Part shown: positions 33,299 through 43,800 of the stretch, piece after piece
How positions within the stretch are numbered: the stretch's first letter is position 1
Layout: the number at the start of each line of letters is the position of its first letter
Origin: Adiantum capillus-veneris
Lineage: Eukaryota; Streptophyta; Polypodiopsida; Polypodiales; Pteridaceae
Direction: 5' to 3'
Assembly (NCBI GenBank): GCA_014529385.2
Contig: CM043944.1
Coordinates: 86,457,884-86,515,883 of the forward strand
Length of the DNA: 58,000 nucleotides
Translations under genes and position numbers: made by a program
The notes under the pieces: generated by a model
Seen by the model: only the letters and a program-made list of their open reading frames with translations
Told to the model about the DNA's origin: nothing
The model's database searches: none

Positions 33299-35376
33299 GA
33301 GGCAATGAGCAAAAGAGCTTACGAAGTGACAAAAGAAGCTCAAGAAATCAAGTTCAAAGAAATAAAACGAAAACTGAAACAGAAAAATCAGAAAAGAACA
33401 AGCGCAACAGAGAACACACGGAGTCCAAGTTAGAACGTAGAAACAAGTACAGAGAGCTCAAGAAAACTCTGAAAGAAGTTTGGACGACAGAAATTGAGAG
33501 TGGAGAGGACGGAAACGCCAAAATCAAGGAAAACATGGATGTTCCCTCTCACTACAGGAAATTCACAATAGAGGATAGGAAGGTGGTATTAACCCAACCT
33601 ATTCGAAAGAGAAGGGAGAACGAATCTTATGACAGACCGGAAGATGCAAAAAAAGTTGATTTAGCAGCTCCAGGTGAGACACCTAGACCGGTGTACATAG
33701 CCACAGATTTGTCTCCAGGAGAGGAAGAGAGACTTTTGAGTCTTCTCAGAGAGTACAGGGATGTGTTTGCATGGTCTTATAAGGACTTAAAGGGAGTTGA
33801 CCCATTGATATGCCAACACACAATCCCACTAAAACAAGATGCAAAGCCTAGCAGACAGAGACCATACACATATAATGATACGTTTGCTAAGCGAATCAAA
33901 GAAGAGATAGATAAGCTAATGGAAGTTGAATTCATATACGAGATTGAACACACCGATTGGGTATCTCCAATTGTGGTGGTACCCAAGAAGAACAGAAAAC
34001 TCCGAGTGTGTGTCAACTTAAAGAAAGTGAATGCTGCAACAATCAGGGACAATTATCCCCTGTCGATAACTGATCATGTTCTAGAGCGTGTATCAGGGAA
34101 AACAGCATACTCCTTTCTTGATGGTTTTTCAGGATATAACCAGCTAGCCATAGCACCGGCAGATCAACATAAAACAGCTTTTGCAACGGAGTGGGGAATT
34201 TATGCTTATCGGGTTATGCCTTTTGGTCTAACCAATGCTCCCGCAACCTTCCAGAGGCTGATGACGCATGCTTTCAAAGAATACTTAAGGTTGTTTCTAG
34301 AAATATACATGGATGACTTATGTGTACATTCTCTTCTGAGAGATGAGCATCTAGAACACCTAAGAAAAGTATTTGAGAAATGTAGGACATATCGCATTTG
34401 TCTCAATCCTGAGAAATGTGTGTTTATGGTCCGACAGGGCAGAATTCTGGGACATATTGTCTCACAAAACGGAATATCCACGGATTTAGAGAAGATAAAA
34501 GTTATAGTGGATATGCCTAGACCAACCAATGCGAAACAAGTACAGAGCTTTATGGGACATTGCGGATATTATAAACGATTCATTTACATGTACGCTATAA
34601 TAGGCCAACCACTTTACAGGCTAATCGTGAACTTTGAATGGACAGAGGAGTGTGAGGAATCATTCAAGAAATTGAAAGAGGCACTCATTACTGCTCCAGT
34701 CTTGAAATCACCAGATTGGGAGAAGATATTCCATGTGCATATAGATGCTTTGGCATATGCAATAGGATGCATTCTGGCTCAGCCAGAAGAAGAAAACATG
34801 GATTTTCCTATCTGTTACGCCAGTCGACAACTCAACAATGCAGAGAAGAATTACACCACAACAGAGCGAGAAGGATTAGGAATGATATATGCTGTGAAGA
34901 AATTTCGACATTATCTTCTAGCCAACAAGTTTGTGTTTTTTACGGATCACCAAGCCTTGCTCTACCTAGTGAATAAACCATGCAATACCGGGAGAATAGT
35001 GAGATGGTTCATTATCTTACTGGAATTCGACTTCACGGTAGTAGTAAAGAAAGGAAAAACACATCTTAGAGCTGATCATCTTTCGCGATTGACGAATGGA
35101 GAAGACCCTATAGGAGTAGATGACGACATGCCAGACGCGTACTTGTTCAACATAGAAATGATACCGAAGTGGTCTCAAAATGTCGTTAGCCTATTAACCT
35201 ATGGAGGAGAGTTTGATAGAACAGAATACAACCAGAAACATATTGCTATTCAGCAATCCAAGAATCTTCAATTGGTTGCAGGAAGGTTGTATCAATTGGG
35301 AAATGATCATGTTTTACGACTATGCATCAATCCTGAGGAATATAATATATATTTGCGCGAAGCACATGTTCAATAA
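33295..35376 (+). pseudogene. C reverse transcriptase, RNase H, zinc module 1
   Basis: 693 codons. Lys/Arg linker, then RT: WVSPIVVVPKKNRKLRVCV, FLDGFSGYNQLAIA, MPFGLTNAPATFQRLM, catalytic YMDD (34306-34317), GHCGYYKRFI thumb. RNase H keeps its acidic residues in HVHIDALAYAIG, TTTEREGLGM, FFTDHQALLYL and RADHLSRL. From 35161 (IPKWSQ) the zinc module 1 begins and ends beyond the TAA at 35374. RT and RNase H look catalytically intact. Confidence 0.9.
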
Positions 35377-35493
35377 TGTGCATTTCATTGTTCAAGAAGG
35401 AACACATATAGGAATTTGTTACAATTGGGAGTCTATTGGCCAGGAATGAAAGAAAGCGTACATGAATATGTCACTGTATGTATTGTATGTTCA
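35161..35493 (+). pseudogene. C extra integrase zinc module (unit 1)
   Basis: 111 codons, one frame, with a TAA at 35374. Pattern: IPKWSQ, GRLYQLGNDHVLRLC, LREAHV, LLQLGVYWPGMKESVHEYV, CIVC. Unit 2 (35539-35871) has the same length and the same landmarks (EWSQ, HQLYKRGKDNQLRIC, LEQAHG, LAAGIWWPTLHMDAEEYV, CDDC). Together a tandem duplication of the pre-integrase H2C2 region, with a 15-codon linker. D shows identical unit and linker lengths. Confidence 0.8.
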
Positions 35494-36465
35494 TCAAAAC
35501 CGCAATGAGAGTATTCGACATTATATCAGATAATGATCGCTCTCGAATGGAGTCAGTATATTGTTGAATATCTCACAAATAGAACTTTCCCAGAAGGAAC
35601 GTCAAAAGCTCGTCAGAAATCTGTAGAGACAGAAGCTAGAGATTACGCTTTAATAGGACATCAACTCTATAAGAGAGGTAAAGACAACCAGCTTAGGATT
35701 TGCGCATCAGAGTCTGAGTATGTGATAATCCTGGAGCAAGCTCATGGAGGAGTAGGTGGAGGCCATTTCTCAGGTGATAAGACAGCAAAACTTGTCTTAG
35801 CCGCAGGAATATGGTGGCCAACATTACATATGGATGCTGAGGAATACGTTAAACGGTGTGATGACTGTCAGCGGACCAAAGTACCACTTAAAAGAGATGA
35901 TATGCCGCTTAGACCAATGATGGGGGCAAGAGCTTTTGCAAAATGGGGGATTGATTATGTCGGACCCATTTCACCTCCTGCATATAAGACTCATGCACAA
36001 TACATCGTTGTGGCTACAGACTATCTAACAAAGTGGGTCGAAGCAAAGGAAACTCAAAAAGCAGATGCCAGGATCACGGCACAATTTCTATATGAATACG
36101 TCTTTGTACGATATGGATTGCCAATAGAAATTGTGAGTGATCGAGGCACACATTTTATAAATGAAGTGATAGAGATCCTTCTAGATGAATTCATGGTAAT
36201 CCATAGGAAATCAGTCCCGTATCATCCACAAGCAAACGGACAAGCTGAAGCAACAAACAAAACCATATGCACGGTCCTTACGAAGATTGTATCTGAGTCG
36301 AGAATTGACTGGGACCAGAAGTTGCATTCAACATTATGGGCATATAGGGTAGCATATAAAACATCAATAGGAACGACCCCATATAACATGGTTTTTGGGC
36401 TGAATGCTATCTTACCAATAGAATTCTTGATTTCAACCTTAAGGGTGGCTAAGGATCTAGAGTGA
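35494..36465 (+). pseudogene. C integrase: zinc module 2 and catalytic core
   Basis: After a TGA at about 35506 the same frame continues. Zinc module 2 ends CDDCQ; the core has Asp in KWGIDYVGPI, Asp in IVSDRGTHF and Glu in ANGQAEATNK, then WAYRVAYKTSIGTTPYNMVFG. All DDE residues are present. TGA at 36463-36465 stops the frame before the C-terminal domain. Joins cDNA to host DNA in this family. Confidence 0.9.
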
Positions 36466-36939
36466 ACAGGGTACGAGCTTTCTGATAGAATAGATGACCT
36501 GGAAAAGCTAGACGAGCTTTGCCTAAAAGCAGTAGCTTCTATCTATGCTCAAAAAAGGCGACAAAAGGAATTTTTTGATAAGCATGTGTGGACTAAAGAG
36601 TTTAAGGTTGGGGACTATGTCCTAGTTTACACTCTGAAACAGCATGCTAAGAAGCTTAAAAAGCGAGGGATGGGACCTCTGGTGATTAAAGATCTATCAC
36701 CAAGTGGAGCCGTCAAGCTTGCTACATTAGACGGAGAAGAAATGCCCAATTGGATTAGTGGATACAGAGTGAAAAAGTATCTTTTGCCGCTAACCCAAGA
36801 CATGCTTCTCAAAATACATCAAGAAAAGCTGCGTGTCCAGAAAAAGAAAAAGATTGTGGAGGAAGCGCAAGCCGAGGCGAAAGAAAGAATGGAGAAAAGA
36901 AGACTACTGCGTCAGAAACAGCGCAATGAAGGAGCAATA
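36466..36939 (+). pseudogene. C integrase C-terminal domain
   Basis: Same frame as the core. ELSDRIDDLEKLDE, FKVGDYVLVY, then MGPLVIKDLSPSGAVKL and NWISGYRVKKYLLPL, a GPY/F-type module. A Lys/Glu-rich helix (EKLRVQKKKKIVEEAQAEAK) links it to the second protease. No chromodomain. Confidence 0.75.
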
Positions 36940-37330
36940 CGAATAAACGCAGTCAGTATAACAGAAATGGATAATGACAAAGAAGAACCCATCATTGAAT
37001 GCAAAGTAGGAACCAACCAAATCAAAGCCAGAGCACTATTGGATTCAGGAGCTCAAACTAACCTACTTTCACTCAGTTTGTATAGACAATTGACAAATGA
37101 CACTAAATTACAAACTGCCAAGCAAGAGTTAAAGAGTTACTCTGAGAATTCAATCAAAACTGTCGGATGCACAGTTTTACATATACAAATTAACCAGTAT
37201 GTGTATCCTCATATGTTTTACGTGGTTGAAGACTAAGCTACACAACATCCATTATTGCTAGGACAACCATGGCAGAAGCAATACAATGCAATGATTGACT
37301 GGAGTTCTAAATCAGTGATTATCAAATACG
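36940..37330 (+). pseudogene. C second retropepsin (after integrase)
   Basis: IECKVGTNQIKARALLDSGA with catalytic Asp codon at about 37042, then TNLLSLSLYRQL, a strand-rich middle (GCTVLHIQINQYVYPHMFYV), a TAA at 37234 and, in the same frame, LLLGQPWQKQYNAMIDW. Distance from DSGA to LLG is about 74 residues, as in protease 1. So a complete aspartic protease fold follows integrase in the same polyprotein. D keeps it with DTGA. Might process the tail or act late; this is inference. Confidence 0.75.
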
Positions 37331-38070
37331 AAGGTGAAAGTCAATCAGTTAAGTTCAACAAAGGAGCAGAGCCAACTCCAAAGGAAGAATCCAAGAACAA
37401 AGGTAAACGACAACCAGAGAAAAAGAAGAAGCAATGGCAACCAAAAGTTTCTATACAACTGGATTGCTCTTCGACGAGGAACTCTCAACATTGGATAAGG
37501 AAGACAAGCAATAATATAACAGCTCAACCTTGGAAAAAAACGGAGTCAAAGTTGGTATGGAGACCAAAAAAGGTTGTGCCAGAGAACACAAAGGTGGAAA
37601 ACAGAGTCTTCAATACCAGACAACAGAGTGATTCCATACAATCAAGGACAGTGAAACAGATCTGGATTCCAAAGAAGTTCATGACGGCACAAAGCTATAG
37701 CAAGCAAATTAGGATCCCAAGAATTTGTAAACAGGAACTCCCTTCAGTACAATCCACGGAAAATCCTAGGTATTTCAAGGCGAGGAAATCAACACAAAGA
37801 ACAAAGCAGGTTTGGGTCGCAAAGAGTTTGTGGCAAGCACAAGCGAAGCGGAAGCAGATTTGGATTGTGAAAAAGAACAACAAGGTAAAGAAGAATCCAT
37901 CTACTGATTCTACTACCGAAGTGCCAAAACCAACCCAAAACCCGACCACCAATCCTTCCATCAAACAAAGAGCAGCTTTATTGGAAAGACTGTTGTATCA
38001 TCGCTCTACAATTGCATTGGGAACTTATGACCAAAACAACTACAATGCTTCGCCCACAGACACTTCATAG
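37331..38070 (+). pseudogene. C W-x-P-K repeat tail
   Basis: Same frame, ends at TAG 38068-38070. Basic and Gln/Asn/Ser-rich, with KKKQWQPKV, SQHWIRKTS, SKLVWRPKKV, VKQIWIPKKF, SKQIRIPRIC, TKQVWVAKSL, RKQIWIVKKN at intervals of about 15-35 residues; consensus K-Q-[IV]-W-[IV]-x-K. Ends with a short helix IKQRAALLERLLYHR. No known domain. Aromatic-basic motifs suggest RNA or DNA contact, by composition only. Confidence 0.65.
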
Positions 38071-38091
38071 TCGTCCGGGAGGACTCAGACT

Positions 38092-38106
38092 AGGAGGGGG
38101 GGGAGG
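38092..38106 (+). other. Internal polypurine tract of C
   Basis: AGGAGGGGGGGGAGG, 22 bp after the pol stop codon and 6.1 kb before the 3' LTR, preceded by GTCGTCCGGGAGGACTCAG. D has the same block and tract at 15910-15925. Looks like a central plus-strand primer or an older 3' end. Confidence 0.55.
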
Positions 38107-39681
38107 TATACAGGTATACAGGAGCTACAAAGTAGCTACAAGCGACAAAAACAAAGAAAAACAAAAATTATATTACAAGGGCAGTGTCTTACATGATTTC
38201 ATAATTTTTATGTTTGATTGCGGATATTGATAATATTTATGCCCTTGTATACCTTGTTTTGCAACAAGAAGAGATCAAATGATGAATTTGGGTCTCTAGA
38301 CGTGTAAATATCACTAAATAAGAGTGTTTTTGGAGCTAAAAAGTGGAAAAAAGTGGTAATCCAAGTCCAGAAATCATAAATAAGTGTATATTCATATACA
38401 TAGGGTTACCAACTATTTATTGTGTATGTTTGGAATTTTTTGGCTTCAATTTGCTATTTTCCTTTATTTTTTATGATTTTCTTGATAAAAGTAAAAGAAA
38501 AATAAAAAAGCAGGTGAAACGAGATCAGAAAAAAGAAAAGAATAGATGGTGATGATCCTAATGACAAGGGCAACCCATGGTAAAAATTGAGTACAATTCG
38601 GGAAAAGTTGCGGAAAGCCCGAAATGACAGAATTTTGGCAAAGTGGACAGATTTCTCAGAAAAAGGTCAAACGGAGTCCAAATTGAGAAATTTCAAATCC
38701 TAAAGTGCATTTCATGACGAGATAGGAGCACATGTCAAATTTGGTAACAAGTGATCCAGGAAGTCCAAAGTTAAGTATTTTTTACTTCACTTACAGGCTC
38801 ATTTGCACTATTACCCACTTGGAGAGAGCAAAGAGCACACAAGAGCATCCAACCTTCTACAGCCTTCTACGACTGCTATGAGAGCTCAGAGGACACCAGA
38901 CATGAGAGGTAGACTCGTTGCCACAAGCTTTTGATGCTTATCATTAACTTTTGTCACGAAAACTGAGCAAAACCAAGAAACAAGAGCACAACCGCCTAAC
39001 CAAACCTTGCAATAACTTATAGGTGGGTTACCCTAGTATAGAAGATGGGTTTCTAACACTCAAAGCTCGAGAAAGAACGACTGGAAAAACCCTAGGTCAA
39101 CAGAGCCTGCAAGAGGCAAATAGGAAAAAGTTGTCGAAACGACACAAAACTTCTCAGGAAGCTTAACAACATTGAGGGCAATGCAACCATGGAGTATCTC
39201 CAGGTTTGGACCACCAAAAGTGGGTCAAAACAACCAATTCGACGACAGACACACAAAGCGTCATTTTGGCATAACGGCTGAAATTGACGACCGAATGAAA
39301 TGAAACTTCACAAGCAGCTTCAAGTAACTATTGATGACTTATGTTTGCAAGCAAAACCCAAAAGAAAGCTAATTCACTTACCGATGGTGAAAAAGACGCT
39401 TTCGGGCAACCAAAGGGAGAAGGATGGAGAACGGGGAGCCAAATTCAAGTTCAACCAAATAGATGGCTTCACAACATATCCAATGAGCTGGAAATGCAAC
39501 TCTCGAGAAGAAAAGTTGAAGAAATTCAACTCCAAGGCAAAAAGACAACTTCGGAGACTGAAATGCCTATAAGGGGGCTTTTTAGCTAAACTGATGACTT
39601 TTTAAGTTGAAAACTAGATAGCAGGACTTAGGGCACTAGCACAAAGCATTCTTTGCACAAAAAGACCAACATTTCAAGAAA
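38107..39681 (+). other. C noncoding region after pol
   Basis: About 1.6 kb without a supported gene. It starts with two direct copies of GTATACAG (about 38106-38121). A 90-codon open stretch at 39300-39572 overlaps another frame of similar length; neither resembles a known protein. Confidence 0.5.
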
Positions 39682-40693
39682 AGACATCATACGCGTATGA
39701 TGTCTCACAGCATGAATTTCACATCCATTTCAACATTTGAGTGCATAGCCTCATTCCACATGTTACTCACATCCTATGAACCAAGTATCATGAGAATTGG
39801 AGTTAGAAAACCCAAGGAAAACCAAAAAGACGCAAAGTAGGCCATAAAATTGATTTTTGGTCCTAATTTTGTCAAAATAACTCCAAACTCAATGAAACCT
39901 TGTAGGATTGTTGTTAAACACATCTACAAGCTATCTGGAACCAAAAAGCACCATTTTGACACAAAAGACATCATACGCGTATGATGTCTATTTGCACTTA
40001 CAGAGCCAAAACTGCTCATTTGTCATCATACATCCATTATATATATCTAATACATGCTACATATGAAAATTGGAACCATTTGGTCAAGAGGATCACCCCA
40101 TTAGCCCAATTGAGGGAAAATCCTTCACCTAAAGCCTATTTTTGGCCCAAATCCAACATACTCAAGTCCAAACCAAGATTTGAGTAGGAACAGTCCTTCA
40201 CTAGTACATGGGAAGTCCACAGAACCAATCCCATGCAAAATTGATGAAAAAGACATCATACGTGTATGATGTCTCCAAGAGCCATTTTTAGCCCAAAATC
40301 TATCCAAACTTCATAAATCCACTGAATAAGCCTATCTAAAGCCAAATCCAAGCTTATAGAGAAATTTGGTCCAAAAATACACTAAAAGACATCATACGCG
40401 TATGATGTCTCACTATGTGATTTTGGCACCTCAGGGCTTCAACCACCAAACAGAAGTGATCTACATGCCATTTGAAAGTGAACCACCAAGTTTTATCCAA
40501 TTTGGATCATAAAATCCAATTCCCTTTCAAAATTTTGCCAAGAGCCGGAACTGGACTAAATTGGCCAAAACTTGACCAAATGGGATCCAAACTCAAATCC
40601 AAGCATATGATAATCATGTATACACTATCAGCTACCAGCACAACCAATATGAAGTCATTTTGACACAAAAGACATCATACGCGTATGATGTCT
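39682..40693 (+). repeat. C palindrome array 2 (before last ORF)
   Basis: Five copies of the 24-bp palindrome: 39682-39705, 39966-39989, 40251-40274 (CGTG centre), 40387-40410, 40670-40693; four are perfect. Start spacings 284, 285, 136, 283, which repeats the 285-127-283 pattern of array 1. Sequence between palindromes is strongly diverged from array 1. Confidence 0.85.
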
Positions 40694-40859
40694 CCAGCAT
40701 GATTTTGAGCCCATTTTGCATATTTTTTCACCTACCTTGCATCCTTAGGCCCTGAATAGCTCATGTTTCAATTTTCAAGTCATTTGGATAGTTAAAAGCT
40801 TCATTTCGGCTTTCAGTACTAAAAAGACGCTAACTTCTGAAATTGGAGTTACAGGATCC

Positions 40860-43800
40860 ATGGATTCCACCAAGTCATCGGCAACGAAGAGAAAAAGACC
40901 GACAATCAAAGATGCTATTGCAGAAGCGGAACCATTTGACATTCCAGCAGAAACCCTCAAGCCAACCAAAACTTGGGTGGAGGAAGCAGTATTGGAGAAA
41001 GAGGGAATAAAGATCTACCAGGGGACTTTCAGAGATCCTCAAGGGCAAGCAGTGGATGTACCGATGATCCCACAGGAATTGGTAGATTATAGCAGGTCAG
41101 AAGACATCAGCAGGTACCTGGAAAGGGCAGACTTGCACAGTTTCTTCACCTCGAGACCATCAGGTGTGGATACAAGAAGAGTGTACGAGTTGGCAACATC
41201 CATTCAGAAGGATGGAAAAGCCACATTGACAGCCATGGATGGAGAGAAGGTAGAAGTACAGATCACTCCACAGCTAATTGCAGACGCATTGAAGCTGCAC
41301 AACAAAGGGAGCTCGGTCAGGGAAAGAAGGGAGGCCATAGAGGTCTATGGGCCCAAGAAACAGAATTCGACCTATGGAGATATGGCGGACCCAAGAGCGG
41401 CAACCCTTTGCCGGCTGTACAACCAATTTCTTCATGTTTGCAGTAAAAGACCGCAAAAGTATACGACACCACCCCATGCCATTGCGACCACCATCACATG
41501 GGCATTAAAGAGCAATATGCCAAAAGAGGTGAATTACGCTCAACACATCCACAAGCAAGTAATTTCCATGCACAACGAGAAGCCAAAATACATAGGAGGA
41601 GCGGAAATTCTGACAAGAGTAGCTTATGAAGCTATTGGAGCTAGAGATCAGTGGCCAAAGGCTCCCTCCCAGAATGAGTGGCTTAGAGAAGCCGACGAGG
41701 AGGAAGAACAGCCTGAAGTATCCAAGAGGGCATCCACAAGAGCACGCCGGAAACTAGAAGTAGTTTCAGAACCTGAAGAGGATGTGGACGAGCCACTTAA
41801 GAAGAAAGTAAAGAAGAAGGTTGCTCCAAAGCAAACCAAAAGTCAGAAAGCGGCAAGAATGGAAAGATTAGTGGAGCAGTTTAGAGCGGAAAGAGCTCTA
41901 AAGGGTGACTTTGAAGAAAAGTGGGTGCCAGACCCCACTAAAGTCGGAACTAGCTCGGCCAAGCCACATATTGATCAATACGATCAATATATTAAAGCTT
42001 ATGAGGAGTCAGAGGCTATTCTGAAGCAGCAACCTGTCGAGCCATACACTGAAGAGGAGGTACAGCAATTAAAAGTTGAGCTGAAAAAAGACGACAAGGG
42101 GAAAAGGAAAGTAGATGGGTCTACTAAGCCTCAAGAGAAATATGGGCAAGCCGACAAAGGGAAAGCCAAGGAAGCTGAGGACAAACATCCCTCTATGACT
42201 GATATACCAAGCCCGAAGAAGACGGAAAAAATTGTGGAAGAGACCACAGTAGAGGTGGACACAGATGTTTTGGAAAAGCCAGAAACCGAGACCAAAGAAA
42301 AGAAGATAGATCCAGTTCAGCAAAAGAGAAATGATTATGAGGATCTAGTAGAGATAGGATACACCGAAGAAGAGGCCCTTGAGGCAGTTTATGGGATCAC
42401 CCTACAAAAACAAGATGAACGGAGAGGGACGGAGAAAAAGACAAAGAGTAAAAAAGAAAGTGAAGAGAAATTGGACGAACCGAAAATACTAGAAGAGCCA
42501 AAGCCAGTGGAGGTGGTGGCGGAAAGAGCTTTAGAGTTGACATATGATGATGGAAAAGACATGCACATGGTGCATGAACTGCTCAGCAAGATAAAAAAAA
42601 GGTCCAAGGCAAAGGAAGTAGAGATTGAGACAGCCAAACAAAGGGAAGCGGAGTTGCAGAGAAATTTAGAGAATGCTATGACTGAATCTGAAAGTCATAA
42701 AGCATCACTCTATGACGCGGAAAACGAGAGAGACGGCTTGATACTCCAACTAGCCGAGGCTTCAAGAGAAGTAACAAGTGCACAGGACGCAAGGGAGCGG
42801 ATAGAGGATGAGTTGGAGGCGGCTAAGGATGAGCTCATTGAGCTAAGGGAAAGAGTCGAGCTCCAAGAAATAACAATCACTAGACTTTGGTCTACCCCTA
42901 GAGCTAGCAGAGCAGGAACCGAACAAAAGGGAGCTATCGTACCAGTTTTGGAAGACCAGGTCCGAAGCTTACAAAGAGAGCTAAGATTAGAGCAAGTGCA
43001 AAGGTTGCACATTGCGGAGGGATCATTGGCCGCAGAGGAGAGGCTCACATTAGAAAATCAAACACTACGGACAGGGAATGAGGCCCTCCGCAAACAGCTC
43101 CAAGATCTACAAGAGCAACAAAGAAGAGAGACAGAGACACCACATGAAGAATCAGGTGGAGCAGCCATAGACGTACCAGAAACTGGAGAGGCAACCACAA
43201 TTAAAGATCCAGCCCCAGCTCAAGAGGTGGCCTCGACTTCAAGAATCTCTGAAGAAGAAGAACAAAGGCTCCATGACCAAATAGAAAAGTCAGCAGAGGA
43301 GAGTGCCAAGGCGGAAATGGAATGGGAGAGGAGACTCCTAATCTCCATTAGACTTCAGGGACTAGACACAAAAGTGCTCCATGAACAGTGGATGCAACCC
43401 AGCCTGCCTTTCCCTTTGATGAAATTTGAAGTGCTAAAGACGAAAAAGAGACTAGAAGGAGAACAGTATGTCGCTCTTTACGAAGGAGACATCACAAAGG
43501 AGGAACAATCAAAGAAGATAGTAGATTCACAACCTAGATGGAGGAAAGGTTGGCTGAACAAATACCCAGCCTACCTCATCTACTTGGTGGAGGCACCAAA
43601 GGAGATCTGGGAGGATGCAACCTTCTGTCCGGTGCCAAGAGTCAGAAACTGGAAAGAGCATGGCAGGATTGCAGAAAAGAAGCCAAATTGGCTTAATTAT
43701 CCCAGGATGCCAGGACCAAAGGCAGGAGAGAGAATAGGCAAAGCCTACATGGTGAAAACCCTAACGGGCACCATCAAGCTCTTTACTGGCTCTCCTGACC

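Noticed and set aside
33240-33420. Possible programmed frameshift between protease 1 and RT in C
   Set aside because: In D protease 1 and RT are in the same frame and the frame change lies between gag and the spacer domain instead, so the shift in C is better read as a mutation.
39300-39589. Two overlapping open stretches of 80-90 codons in C noncoding DNA
   Set aside because: No similarity to each other's frame in D or G and no domain; not supported as genes.
39682-40693. CRISPR-like array
   Set aside because: Repeats are palindromes in plant retrotransposon noncoding DNA, spaced about 284 bp with related spacers; no CRISPR features.
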